Shown: positions 16,701-24,142 of the stretch, in pieces
How positions within the stretch are numbered: the stretch's first letter is position 1
Layout: each line of letters starts with the position of its first letter
Source of the DNA: Spirabiliibacterium pneumoniae
Lineage (GTDB): Bacteria; Pseudomonadota; Gammaproteobacteria; Enterobacterales; Pasteurellaceae
Direction of reading: 5' to 3'
DNA: 64,000 bases
Assembly: GCF_014884995.1 (NCBI RefSeq)
Contig: NZ_JABMII010000004.1
Location: forward strand, 1 to 64,000
Translations under genes and position numbers: made by a program
The notes under the pieces: model-generated
Told to the model about the DNA's origin: nothing
Databases searched by the model: none
What the model saw: the letters and a program-made list of their open reading frames with translations, nothing else

Positions 16701-17177
16701 TTATGCAGTGATATATTCACCACGCTCAAACATTTTTTTGGTTCTTGCTCTACGTCGTGCAAGTCCTTCAACTGTTCGCTTTGTTTTTGTTCTAGGATCG
16801 TATGCTTTCACCCACCAAGTGATTGCTTCAGCGGCTTTAACTACGTTCCCCTTATTAAATTCTCTTAGTGCAGTTGATTTTGAAAAGGCTGTAACGCCAA
16901 TATTGAAAGCAAGATTTACGAAGGCATCAAATTGATGCTGAGAGATAGGCTGTTTTAAATGGTAGTTAATGCTATTCTCTGCGATCTCTACATCTTGCTT
17001 CAAAAGCTCTAACGCTTTTGATTTTGTGATTTGCATACCTTCGTGGATTAATACCCCATCCACCTTTCCAGTATGGCCAACGCCAATAGTCCAAATCCCT
17101 GCGCTGTCTTTATATGCTTTTAATCTCAGACCTTCATCATGCATTAAAGCTTGAAGGCCTTTATGACTCATTTTCAC
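16701..17177 (-). CDS. Phage lysozyme (endolysin, GH24)
   Basis: A T4-type muramidase of 158 residues that cuts peptidoglycan during lysis. The catalytic pattern is visible: Glu15 in HDEGLRLKAYKD, Asp24 in KDSAGIW, and Thr30-Val-Gly-His in TIGVGHT, followed by the conserved QHQFDAFVNLAFNIG and RRRARTKKMFERG. The start may be the GTG at 17177 (GGAAAG upstream) or ATG at 17171. No signal-anchor segment is present, so release would need a holin. Confidence 0.93.
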   Translation of the reverse strand: MKMSHKGLQALMHDEGLRLKAYKDSAGIWTIGVGHTGKVDGVLIHEGMQITKSKALELLKQDVEIAENSINYHLKQPISQHQFDAFVNLAFNIGVTAFSKSTALREFNKGNVVKAAEAITWWVKAYDPRTKTKRTVEGLARRRARTKKMFERGEYITA

Positions 17178-17180
17178 GAT

Positions 17181-17423
17181 TTACTTTCCGCCCTTCTTGC
17201 GGTTGGTAGATCTGCTAACGACTCTCAAATTATTACGTTTGTTAGTGCCACCCTTAGATAGCGGCTTTTTATGATCAATCTCTTTGCCTTTGATTGCAGA
17301 TTTTCCAAGCTCATTCTTCATGATGCGTCTTGCTTTGTTGCGCAAAGAACGGTTTTTTATCTGCTGTGGCTTACCATGATAAGTTTTATATTCTCTTTTG
17401 TAGTTTCTTGTAGTGCTTGCCAT
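17181..17423 (-). CDS. Small HNH-type endonuclease
   Basis: An 80-residue basic protein. GKEIDHKKPLSKGGTNKRNNLRVVSRSTNRKKGG matches the core of HNH nucleases, with the His of EIDH, the Asn of RNNLRVV, and a final N/H-position residue in STNRKK. Small HNH proteins near terminase genes help cut concatemers during packaging in several phages. Here it sits between a methyltransferase and lysozyme, upstream of terminase. Confidence 0.75.
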   Translation of the reverse strand: MASTTRNYKREYKTYHGKPQQIKNRSLRNKARRIMKNELGKSAIKGKEIDHKKPLSKGGTNKRNNLRVVSRSTNRKKGGK

Positions 17424-17435
17424 ATCACACCAACA

Positions 17436-18155
17436 TTAAACAATTTCATTTTCAATACGCTGTTTAGCTATATTGAAGTAATTTTCATCAAGCTCAATTC
17501 CTATGAAGTCACGATTCAATCTTCTGCAAGCAACGCCAGTTGAGCCACTTCCCATTGTGAAATCAAGAACAGTTTCGCCCTCTTTTGTGTACGTTTTAAT
17601 GAGATATTCAAGTAAGGCAACTGGCTTCTGTGTTGGATGTTGTCTATCATTACCTTTTGAAAAGGTAATAATATTTACAGGGTATCTATATCCATTTGAG
17701 CTTCTGCTTCTTCTTGCTTCATGATTACTATATAACTTAGACATAACCTCATTGTTGTTATTTTTTTTCTTATAAGGAGAAAAGCCAGCTCTCATTTGAG
17801 GATTATATAAGGGCTGTTTCCTATAAAAGACAACAACATCTTCAGTCTGTCTTAATGGTTGTTTCTTTGAATTTAAAAATCCTACTCCACGCCCCTTATC
17901 CCACACCCAGCAATACTTAAAATCTTTAGCATTGCTCATGATTAAGGAGCTTGTGAAAGGTTGTGAACCAAATAGAATAATTGCTGCATTGTCTTTGGTA
18001 ATGCGTTTTAATTCTTTCCACATAGGCTCAAAAGGAATAACACTATCCCACTTACAGGCGGTTGTGCCATAAGGTGGATCTGTTAAAACAAGATCAATAC
18101 TGTCACCTGGAATATCTTTCATCAACTCCAAGCAATCACCTTGCATTAATCTCAT
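17436..18155 (-). CDS. Phage site-specific DNA methyltransferase (N4/N6 type)
   Basis: The protein has the catalytic motif TDPPYGTTACKW (about 32-43) before the SAM-binding FTMGSGSTGVACRRLNRDFIGIELD near the C-terminus. That order marks the beta class of N6-adenine or N4-cytosine methyltransferases. The conserved HPTQKP (about 177) precedes it. It is the first gene after the late terminators, so Q-dependent. No restriction partner is seen; it could protect phage DNA from host enzymes. Confidence 0.88.
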   Translation of the reverse strand: MRLMQGDCLELMKDIPGDSIDLVLTDPPYGTTACKWDSVIPFEPMWKELKRITKDNAAIILFGSQPFTSSLIMSNAKDFKYCWVWDKGRGVGFLNSKKQPLRQTEDVVVFYRKQPLYNPQMRAGFSPYKKKNNNNEVMSKLYSNHEARRSRSSNGYRYPVNIITFSKGNDRQHPTQKPVALLEYLIKTYTKEGETVLDFTMGSGSTGVACRRLNRDFIGIELDENYFNIAKQRIENEIV

Positions 18156-18171
18156 TCGCAATCACCAAAAA

Positions 18172-18305
18172 CAAAAAAGCCCTGATCGCGAGATCAAGGC
18201 CTTAGCTATTATGAAAAAAATCCCAACACCAATATCAGTGCTGGGAGAGAACAATGTTAACCTACCAACAATGGTTAAAAAAAAAGCCCAGCGATTGCTG
18301 AGCTT
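18172..18305 (-). terminator. Three tandem terminators (tR'-like)
   Basis: On the minus strand three hairpins with T-runs follow one another: AAGCTCAGCAATCGCTGGGC plus T (18279-18305), CCCAGCACTGATATTGG... plus T7 (about 18215-18245), and GCCTTGATCTCGCGATCAGG plus T6 (about 18172-18203). They lie just after the late promoter and before the first late gene. In lambda the same place holds tR', which Q protein overrides. Confidence 0.8.
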
Positions 18306-18335
18306 GTTTAGGATGCAACTTCACATCCTGATACT

Positions 18336-18364
18336 TTTATACCACTTTCAGTCCGTACTGTCAA
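18336..18364 (-). promoter_or_regulatory. Late promoter pR'
   Basis: On the minus strand TTGACA (18359-18364) and TATAAA (18336-18341) are separated by exactly 17 bases, almost the full sigma-70 consensus. It begins four bases after the Q stop codon and reads straight into the triple terminator. This is the lambdoid Q-pR'-tR' layout, so constitutive initiation with Q-controlled read-through is expected. Confidence 0.85.
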
Positions 18365-18367
18365 CAA

Positions 18368-18730
18368 TTAAGCGTAAAATACAATTTGTTTTCCATAAAA
18401 TCTGATAGCCCCTTGCACATAGGCTTCCGCTGAGCTTAATTCATTGAAGTATGTTGTTCTTGAGATATTGAGAAAGGTGCAAATATCGCGATCACTGATT
18501 CTGTGGATGTATCTAGCCATGATTAAGTTGAACCACAATTCATTCTCTTCTCTTAGGCTTAGAATGACTTCCTCAACAATCTCAGCAGATTCTTCAGATA
18601 GGCGCTCAACATATTCGTGAGATGATGATGCCGACTTATAAAACGGAGAAATTGAAGGATAATCAACGCCCAATCTTGGCGTAGCCCACCTAGCCCATTT
18701 GATTAAAATATCCTTTATTGCCGACTGCAT
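18368..18730 (-). CDS. Q-type antitermination protein
   Basis: A 120-residue protein last in the minus-strand early operon, just before a strong promoter and stacked terminators, which is the position of lambdoid Q. The C-terminal half carries an HTH-like region (MARYIHRISDRDICTFLNISRTTYFNELSSAEAYVQG) as in the phage antitermination Q / DUF1133-like families. It would load onto RNA polymerase near pR' and allow late gene expression. Confidence 0.75.
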   Translation of the reverse strand: MQSAIKDILIKWARWATPRLGVDYPSISPFYKSASSSHEYVERLSEESAEIVEEVILSLREENELWFNLIMARYIHRISDRDICTFLNISRTTYFNELSSAEAYVQGAIRFYGKQIVFYA

Positions 18731-18739
18731 CTCAACTCC

Positions 18740-19099
18740 TTAATCGCCCATCTGATTAACTATAATCTTCCCTTCATAGCCCCATATCTTACTTACGCGG
18801 CCATCCCAAATTCTGCAATCATCTTCAAAGATTGAATCCAGCAACGCTTTCTCAAGGTTGTCTTTATCAGGCTTCTGTTGATGCGGCTTCCCATTCATCT
18901 CAGCCATCTTTTTCTTGCTCCAGCTCTTAGGCATAGGCAATACGAAGATAACGTGATAACCGCTTTCAGGTAACTGAATACCCCTCAATCTAACTTCATC
19001 TTTAAAGGCGCGATAACGCAAAACACTATCACGCTTTTTCCACTTATCAGACCAAGTCATGCGCGGCTTTGGTACTGGATTAATGTTATATTCAGACAA
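18740..19099 (-). CDS. rusA: RusA-type Holliday junction resolvase
   Basis: A 119-residue resolvase with the family pattern NPVPKPRMTWSDKWKKRDSVLRYRAFKDEVR and the catalytic Asp cluster in KPDKDNLEKALLDSIFEDDCRIWDGRVSKIW. I choose the TTG at 19099, preceded by GGGAAG, because it gives the usual length and N-terminus; an open frame upstream overlaps another gene. RusA dimers resolve four-way junctions made during phage replication and recombination. Confidence 0.9.
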   Translation of the reverse strand: MSEYNINPVPKPRMTWSDKWKKRDSVLRYRAFKDEVRLRGIQLPESGYHVIFVLPMPKSWSKKKMAEMNGKPHQQKPDKDNLEKALLDSIFEDDCRIWDGRVSKIWGYEGKIIVNQMGD

Positions 19100-19394
19100 T
19101 GATGATCTTCCCTTCTTTGAACAACTGAATAATTGTTCTGATTGTTCCGTTAGCGTGATCGAGATCTCTTTGCAGCTTATCAATATCAGTTTTAACGCGG
19201 CCATCAATAACATCATGGCAAGCGCTGCAAGCCCACGCACCACACAAATCAACTGGCTTCATTCCAACACCGCACTGGCCTTTAAGTCTGTAATGCGCAA
19301 GCACTGTTGTTTCGGGATTGTGATTGCACACTCCAGCAATCCTTACTTGGCAATCTCTCTGCTTGGCTTCTTTTCTTAAATTTGTCTTGGCCAT
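19092..19394 (-). CDS. DUF1364 nuclease-like protein
   Basis: A 100-residue protein with the DUF1364 pattern QRDCQVRIAGVCNHNPETTVLAHYR ... ACSACHDVIDGR, which contains conserved Cys and His residues of a likely HNH/zinc site. Such genes sit in the nin region of lambdoid phages, as here between DUF1367 and rusA. A role in phage recombination is likely but not shown. Confidence 0.8.
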   Translation of the reverse strand: MAKTNLRKEAKQRDCQVRIAGVCNHNPETTVLAHYRLKGQCGVGMKPVDLCGAWACSACHDVIDGRVKTDIDKLQRDLDHANGTIRTIIQLFKEGKIIIV

Positions 19395-19410
19395 TTATAA
19401 CCACTCCACC

Positions 19411-19869
19411 TTAAAAAAATGAATAAAGTTGATTAATAACATCTTCGTCTTTGCAATCCTTGAACACTGTTGCAAGTGCTGCATTAACAAGTGCGCTGTA
19501 AAGCTTTTGTCTTTCCGTATCATCAGGGAATTTCTCAAAAGATATGCTTTTGGCTCTTAACTTGAACTTCCCATTGTTTCTAATATCAAAGACCATTTCG
19601 CAATGGCCAGCTTGAATCGTCATCCACTCTCTAAACTCATCAAATTGTGCAGACTGGCAACTGTATTTCTTGAATCCATGATCTGCACAATAGTATTCAA
19701 AGCAGAATTTAAAGAACGCAAACATCATTCTGTGAAGTTTTGGATTAACCTTTAACTTAATATCAGCTGTGAACATATCCCCTGTTTTGAGCTTGGTTAT
19801 ATCTTCAAGATACATATCATCAGCAACTTCAAACACGCCACCATGCCGCTTGATAAGCTCAATTTTCAT
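19411..19869 (-). CDS. DUF1367 phage protein
   Basis: A 152-residue protein. The opening IELIKRHGGVFEVAD, then KVNPKLHRMMFAFFKFCFEYY and the later MTIQAGHCE and RAKSISFEKF segments match the DUF1367 family of lambdoid nin regions. Function is unknown; a DNA recombination or replication accessory role is suggested by neighbours. Its start overlaps the stop of the methylase gene by four bases. Confidence 0.75.
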   Translation of the reverse strand: MKIELIKRHGGVFEVADDMYLEDITKLKTGDMFTADIKLKVNPKLHRMMFAFFKFCFEYYCADHGFKKYSCQSAQFDEFREWMTIQAGHCEMVFDIRNNGKFKLRAKSISFEKFPDDTERQKLYSALVNAALATVFKDCKDEDVINQLYSFF

Positions 19870-20366
19870 TTAGCTCTCCAAGCGAGTTGACCAAACGAAT
19901 TAATATCAATACTTCTGATTGATTGAGTCATTCCAATATGCTTCGGATTGAATATGGCCAAGTGATTTCCCCTACAAACATCAGTCCATTTTTTGCTTTG
20001 CGGATTGAAGAATTTAATGCGGCCACCATGAATGAATCTGATTTCTGTTGCTTTGTTGAAGATACTAGAAAACCATCCTGTGCTTATATCGACTGGAAGC
20101 AACATCACAACAAGGCAATTGTGTTTTTCAAATAACTCAATTGCGCGATTCACAAAAGGCTCAGGCTTGCTGTAAGGCGGATTAACCCATACCCTTTCAT
20201 TCTCTAGTGGATATTCAAGAAAATTCATCTCAGGCGATACGAACCTTGATAATCGTGCGTTATGTGGCATGGCCGCGCCATCAATAGTAAAATTAAATTC
20301 CTGATTGATTTTCTCGAAGATAAAATCAGGCGTTTGATATGTATCACGATCAAATTTAGTTTCCAT
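19866..20366 (-). CDS. Dam-like phage DNA N6-adenine methyltransferase
   Basis: A compact phage adenine methylase (PF05869 type). DTYQTPDFIFEKINQEFNFTIDGAA at the N-terminus and the catalytic ERVWVNPPYSKPEPF (NPPY) are diagnostic. I use the ATG at 20366; a TTG at 20375 is in frame. It overlaps the P gene. The likely target is GATC, as in related phage Dam proteins, with roles in protection or packaging. Confidence 0.85.
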   Translation of the reverse strand: METKFDRDTYQTPDFIFEKINQEFNFTIDGAAMPHNARLSRFVSPEMNFLEYPLENERVWVNPPYSKPEPFVNRAIELFEKHNCLVVMLLPVDISTGWFSSIFNKATEIRFIHGGRIKFFNPQSKKWTDVCRGNHLAIFNPKHIGMTQSIRSIDINSFGQLAWRAK

Positions 20367-21042
20367 TTTGTGCAAATCCCATTCTCAATTCACGTCTTAA
20401 ACTTCTCACACGCTTGTTTAACTCTTCAGCTGGCAAGCACTTCTTGCTTTTCTCAGGTAAAGTGATTCGCCTTTCAGGAATCTTTTCGCCTCTCTCAATA
20501 CGCTTAGCCATCTTTTTGAGTGCTTTGCTAGCCTCTTGCTCTAGCATTTTCGTAGTCCACTGTTGAGAGCGGTTGCGTGAGTACAAGTCAACGATAAGCC
20601 AGTATTCAGCATCTGATTTGAATTTGAATAGATGCTGATTACTCATGCCATAACCCATAAAATTTGTAATGCGCTGGATTAATTCATCTTCATCAGGTAA
20701 GCCGTAAGCCTTGTAATTCACTTCCTTGCACCAGCCAATAAACTCTTGTACTGTCGGGAAGAAGCGATTGCCTGATTCTTTTGCACGTTCTAGGCCATGT
20801 TCAATCTGCGCGGATGTTTTCACGCCTTTGCGCACAAATTCTTTAAGCCATAAAAGTTTTGCATCGTTGTAAACGCCCTTGCTAGGGAATGAATGTTTCC
20901 ACGCTGGGCAAATCAGTGTTAGCTCGTAGAACAATTTATCCATGCCATCAGCGATTTCTTGTGGTATTTCCACCTCAACTTCATTCGGTGCTTTGTAATC
21001 AGGCTGACTTCCAACAAGGCTCATTAAGTAATTACCGTTCAT
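20356..21042 (-). CDS. Replication protein P (helicase loader)
   Basis: A 228-residue lambda P-like protein. The central ICPAWKHSFPSKGVYNDAKLLWLKEFVRKG and FFPTVQEFIGWCK segments are typical, and it follows the O gene with an 11-base overlap. P recruits the host DnaB helicase to O bound at the origin. Basic C-terminal third. Clear assignment by sequence and order. Confidence 0.88.
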   Translation of the reverse strand: MNGNYLMSLVGSQPDYKAPNEVEVEIPQEIADGMDKLFYELTLICPAWKHSFPSKGVYNDAKLLWLKEFVRKGVKTSAQIEHGLERAKESGNRFFPTVQEFIGWCKEVNYKAYGLPDEDELIQRITNFMGYGMSNQHLFKFKSDAEYWLIVDLYSRNRSQQWTTKMLEQEASKALKKMAKRIERGEKIPERRITLPEKSKKCLPAEELNKRVRSLRRELRMGFAQNGN

Positions 21043-21886
21043 AACTACCCCCGATTTTTATCGTTTTGCCATGACTCCAGCCACCTGATTGCTTAGGATC
21101 AAATGAATTTGAAGCTTGCTTGGCGTTATTGATTGCGATGCTTTTGAGATATAACTGATCCCATTTTTCCCTTAACTTTTTAGGCGAAAGGATATTTGAT
21201 TGCCAAAACGGATCATTGTTAGCCCACGCGAACAATTTACAAATCTCTCTTAGATTTCTGTTATCGCGCTCACGCATTAATCGTATTTCGTTAGCCCAGT
21301 TATCGAGGTTGTCAGGCTCTTTGAAATTCGGTTGGATTGATTTGATTTTTTCAAGAATGTATTTTGCAGCCTTGATGTCGTCGTCAGTGAATTTGAATTT
21401 TTTATCAGCCGATTTTTTCTCCGACGAAGAGTTTGTTTTTTTAGTAGTGTTTTTATTGTTATTTTGTGTGTGAACTTTTTTCACAGGATCTTGTGAACTT
21501 TCTTCACAGGTGCTATGAACTTTTTTCACAGGTGAACTTTCTTCACAGGTGCTATGAACTTTTTTCACAGGTGAACTTTCTTCACTAGTGAACTTTTTAC
21601 ACAGGTTGGCGGAGTAAACGCTTGTATTTCTACTTCCTGATGACTTGACCAGCAAGCCAATCTCAACTAGACGACTACACGCATCAATAACTGCTCGATT
21701 ACTTAACCCTGTCACTTCCATGAATTGACTGATAGAAATAGCGTCAGACTCCTTTTGCCAGCCCTTTGTTTTACGAATTGTGACTAAGTAACATTTAAGC
21801 TCTGCCCCACTCAATTCAGATAGTAATTCATCAACTAACGAATTAGGTATCTGAAAGGAGTTAGGAATAAATCTATCGTTGCTCAT
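21032..21886 (-). CDS. Replication initiator O
   Basis: A 284-residue lambda O-like initiator. The N-terminal winged helix (about 5-95: FIPNSFQIPNSLVDELLSELSGAELKCYLVTIRKTKGWQK...) is the DNA-binding domain; the C-terminal part (about 160-270) would contact P. Between them the protein repeats SPVKKVHSTCEES, because the DNA there consists of replication iterons. This is the lambda arrangement of an origin inside O. Confidence 0.88.
   Translation of the reverse strand: MSNDRFIPNSFQIPNSLVDELLSELSGAELKCYLVTIRKTKGWQKESDAISISQFMEVTGLSNRAVIDACSRLVEIGLLVKSSGSRNTSVYSANLCKKFTSEESSPVKKVHSTCEESSPVKKVHSTCEESSQDPVKKVHTQNNNKNTTKKTNSSSEKKSADKKFKFTDDDIKAAKYILEKIKSIQPNFKEPDNLDNWANEIRLMRERDNRNLREICKLFAWANNDPFWQSNILSPKKLREKWDQLYLKSIAINNAKQASNSFDPKQSGGWSHGKTIKIGGSYER
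21471..21605 (-). repeat. Phage origin: seven 17-bp iterons inside O
   Basis: Read on the plus strand, the 17-base word TGAACTTTYTTCACAGG begins at 21471, 21494, 21516, 21533, 21555, 21572 and 21589, with one or two changes in the last two copies. Spacings are 23, 22, 17, 22, 17 and 17 bases. An initiator-binding array in the middle of the O gene is the lambda ori plan, with more copies than lambda's four. Confidence 0.85.
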
Positions 21887-22632
21887 TATGCCACCACCGC
21901 TAATTTATCTTGAGTAAATGACCTATTCCAAGTAACCTTCATAGGAAGCTTGCCGCCGAGATACATATCAAATAATTTTGAAGCGCCTTTGGCTAGCAAG
22001 ATAGGTTTATAACAAACGCGCTTTTCTTCCTTGCCATGCATATCTATTGAATCTATCTGCTCGCTCAGGAATCTATCCCTTGCTTTAGAAGTAACACGCC
22101 AGTTGCCACGCTGATCCTTATAAAACCAGCCAATGTTGAATAGGTATGAATTGATTTGTTGTGAGTTGACTCCATTGAGTGTTTTGGCAAATGCCGGAAC
22201 AGTCATACCGCTCACAAAATAGTTTTTGTATGACTGGATTTGCATATCTTTATGCTTGTTCTCAATGGCCAGTTGTTGTTTTTCTTTTTCGCTCTCCACC
22301 AGTTTTTCAAGCGCTTCAAGATAGTTTTGTGGTAACGCCAATTGATTAGCGCTTCTCTCAAGCTCTTGCCAGCGATCAACTAATCTTGCTGTAAATTCAG
22401 GGCAAAGCTGAGCCACAACAACATAAGTATCTCGCTTAATTAACTGATACTCAGATACCTTTTGACCCAAGTGATTTTTAACTTCCACCAATGGTGTAAG
22501 TTGAATCAATCCCTTGTCTTGCAAGCGTTCAACAGTTCTTTTCACAGAATCGTGACGCGCATCAACTAACTCAGCAATCTCGCGACTGCTCATTGTTAAC
22601 TCACTCTTGCAATTTCTCATCAATTCGTTCAC
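21886..22632 (-). CDS. Rha-like phage regulatory protein
   Basis: A 248-residue regulator. MSSREIAELVDARHDSVKRTVERL is the Rha-type HTH opening, and the second half (NYFVSGMTVPAFAKTLNGVNSQQINSYLFNIGWF...) resembles a KilA-C/antirepressor C-terminal domain. I choose the GTG at 22632, with GAGGT five bases upstream, over the longer frame. It lies between the cII-like gene and O in the early operon. Rha proteins interfere with growth of infecting phage in hosts lacking IHF. Confidence 0.75.
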   Translation of the reverse strand: MNELMRNCKSELTMSSREIAELVDARHDSVKRTVERLQDKGLIQLTPLVEVKNHLGQKVSEYQLIKRDTYVVVAQLCPEFTARLVDRWQELERSANQLALPQNYLEALEKLVESEKEKQQLAIENKHKDMQIQSYKNYFVSGMTVPAFAKTLNGVNSQQINSYLFNIGWFYKDQRGNWRVTSKARDRFLSEQIDSIDMHGKEEKRVCYKPILLAKGASKLFDMYLGGKLPMKVTWNRSFTQDKLAVVA

Positions 22633-22696
22633 AATTAACCTCGTTTTTAGTTGATTAAAAATAAGTCTATTGGCCACTGCTCCCAACAGTGGCTTT

Positions 22697-22993
22697 TTAT
22701 TTGTCTAAATATTTTTGTCTTAGACGTTCAGCAAAGCCCTCACTTGCTAAAAGCAAAAGCTCCAATTCTTTTTTATCAATTGCGATTTGCGTTTCCGTGT
22801 CATACACACCGCACTTTGTCGCGGCGATCAAGTTAAACGTCTGCACCGTTTGATTGTTGCCCACCAAGCGGCTCACCGTGGACGGATCGCAATCCATCGC
22901 CTGCGCCACTTCGCATTGTTTCATTTGGTAGTATTTCGTCATTACAAGATCAGAATGTGACCTTGCAGATCGTGTTAATTCATTGCGTGCCAT
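22697..22993 (-). CDS. CII-like transcriptional activator
   Basis: A 98-residue protein in the cII position, second after cro. The HTH region YYQMKQCEVAQAMDCDPSTVSRLV is followed by a helical tail, as in lambdoid CII proteins that switch on the repressor and integrase promoters. Identification depends on position and HTH; other small regulators are possible. Confidence 0.75.
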   Translation of the reverse strand: MARNELTRSARSHSDLVMTKYYQMKQCEVAQAMDCDPSTVSRLVGNNQTVQTFNLIAATKCGVYDTETQIAIDKKELELLLLASEGFAERLRQKYLDK

Positions 22994-23013
22994 TGCGGAT
23001 ATCTCTTATTAAA

Positions 23014-23241
23014 TTATTTTGTAGATAACTCAGGCCAGCGAGCTTCCCAATCAGGGATTAAATCTTGTCGGGTCACACAATTCTTTGACTGCTGTTCGAT
23101 AAGCACACATAGCTCAGTACCAAGACGAGTATTTTGTGAAATGGCCTTACGCAAGTAATTGATCGTGGTATTGCAACGAAGAGCAAACTCAGCTTGCTCC
23201 TGTCTTGATAATGCATTTAGGTATTGTCTTAACTTGTCCAT
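23014..23241 (-). CDS. Cro-like repressor (YdaS type)
   Basis: A 75-residue HTH protein, first gene of the minus-strand early operon and divergent from cI. LNALSRQEQAEFALRCNTTINYLRKAISQNTRLGTELCVLIEQQSK is the YdaS/Cro HTH pattern. AAGG lies upstream of the start. It should bind the oR operators in the 120-base gap and repress cI transcription. Confidence 0.85.
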   Translation of the reverse strand: MDKLRQYLNALSRQEQAEFALRCNTTINYLRKAISQNTRLGTELCVLIEQQSKNCVTRQDLIPDWEARWPELSTK

Positions 23242-23271
23242 ACATGACCTTTTTTACTATTAAACGACAAG

Positions 23272-23341
23272 ATAATACCTAATGGTAAGGGCAAAATCAA
23301 TACCTTTTGGTTATTTACCTGCTGGTAAATGAGATTAAAAT
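23272..23341. promoter_or_regulatory. oR operators with pR and pRM
   Basis: Three copies of TACC-N4-GGTA lie at 23276-23287, 23301-23312 (one half degenerate) and 23316-23327; the last extends to the palindrome ATTTACC-TGCT-GGTAAAT. Minus-strand pR has TTGATT (23295-23300), 17 bases, TATTAT (23272-23277). Plus-strand pRM has TTTACC (23314-23319), 16 bases, TAAAAT (23336-23341). The same operator word recurs at pL (27293-27329), marking both as CI/Cro sites. Confidence 0.85.
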
Positions 23342-23361
23342 ATCAATAAAAGGAGTTAGAA

Positions 23362-24048
23362 ATGGACAGAAGAGAACATAGAAGGCAGAGGCTTCAAGAA
23401 CTAATTGATAGCGTAGCTCATGGAAAGGTGGCTGAATTTGCAAAATTGGTCGATAAAGATCAAAGTTATATCTCAAGAATGCTGTATCCAGCCGATAAAA
23501 ATCAAGCTAAGCCAATTGGAGAGAAGGTGATTAGTGATATTTGCAACGCACTAAACATACCTAGTAGTTGGTTCGATAAAGATGAGCCTTTGCCAAAAAT
23601 CAGACCCTCCTCAGAGTATCAGATCGAATTTTTAACCGAAGTTGAAGCCAGTGCTGGGTATGGCGTGGTTGGTGGAGATACATATAACGCTGTTGAGTTA
23701 ATTCAATTTACAGAGGAGCAATATACTAAACTTTTCAGTAATACTCGGCCTGAGCATATAAAAATGATTAACGTGAGTGGGGACAGTATGAGTCCAACAT
23801 TCGAAAGTGGAGATCTCCTTTACGTTGATACTAGAGTTAATCAATATGATGGTGACGGGATCTATATTTTCATCTATTCGGGTTATCGACACGTTAAACG
23901 CTTGCAGATGGCTGGCTCTAAACTTCTTGTTCTTTCAGATAACAAAACATACAAAGAATGGGAAATAGATCGCTCAAACGAAGATGAATTTTACATTGTT
24001 GGCAAAGTAATGGTATCTCAGTCTCAGGCAATTAAGCGATTTGGTTAA
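23362..24048 (+). CDS. CI-type repressor (S24 family)
   Basis: A 228-residue lysogeny repressor. The N-terminal HTH (about 15-45: HGKVAEFAKLVDKDQSYISRML) is followed by a LexA-like S24 domain with an Ala-Gly cleavage site (EASAGYG, about 100), the catalytic Ser in SGDSMSPTFESGD and the Lys in RHVKRLQ. DNA-damage induction through RecA is therefore likely. AAAGGAG precedes the ATG. It is divergent from the cro operon. Confidence 0.95.
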   Translation: MDRREHRRQRLQELIDSVAHGKVAEFAKLVDKDQSYISRMLYPADKNQAKPIGEKVISDICNALNIPSSWFDKDEPLPKIRPSSEYQIEFLTEVEASAGYGVVGGDTYNAVELIQFTEEQYTKLFSNTRPEHIKMINVSGDSMSPTFESGDLLYVDTRVNQYDGDGIYIFIYSGYRHVKRLQMAGSKLLVLSDNKTYKEWEIDRSNEDEFYIVGKVMVSQSQAIKRFG

Positions 24049-24058
24049 GTGAATGCCA

Positions 24059-24080
24059 AGTGCGGTTGAGCACCGCACTT
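24059..24080 (+). terminator. Uptake-sequence hairpin after cI
   Basis: AAGTGCGGT and ACCGCACTT face each other five bases apart, forming a nine-pair hairpin ten bases after the repressor stop. The T-run is weak. It would limit read-through from cI into the next cassette. Confidence 0.6.
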
Positions 24081-24096
24081 ATCTGTGATGCGTATC

Positions 24097-24125
24097 TTTA
24101 AGTAGGAGCGGTAGGTTAGTATAGA
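24097..24125 (+). promoter_or_regulatory. Predicted promoter of ATPase-STAS-PIN operon
   Basis: TTTAAG (24097-24102) and TATAGA (24120-24125) are 17 bases apart, starting just after the cI terminator hairpin and 18 bases before the ATPase start. It lacks the TACC-N4-GGTA operator, so expression in the lysogen is expected. Confidence 0.5.
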
Positions 24126-24142
24126 TAAATCAATTAATTCTC

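Noticed and set aside
21471-21605. CRISPR or satellite repeat on the minus strand
   Set aside because: The repeats are in frame within the O initiator gene at the lambda origin position.
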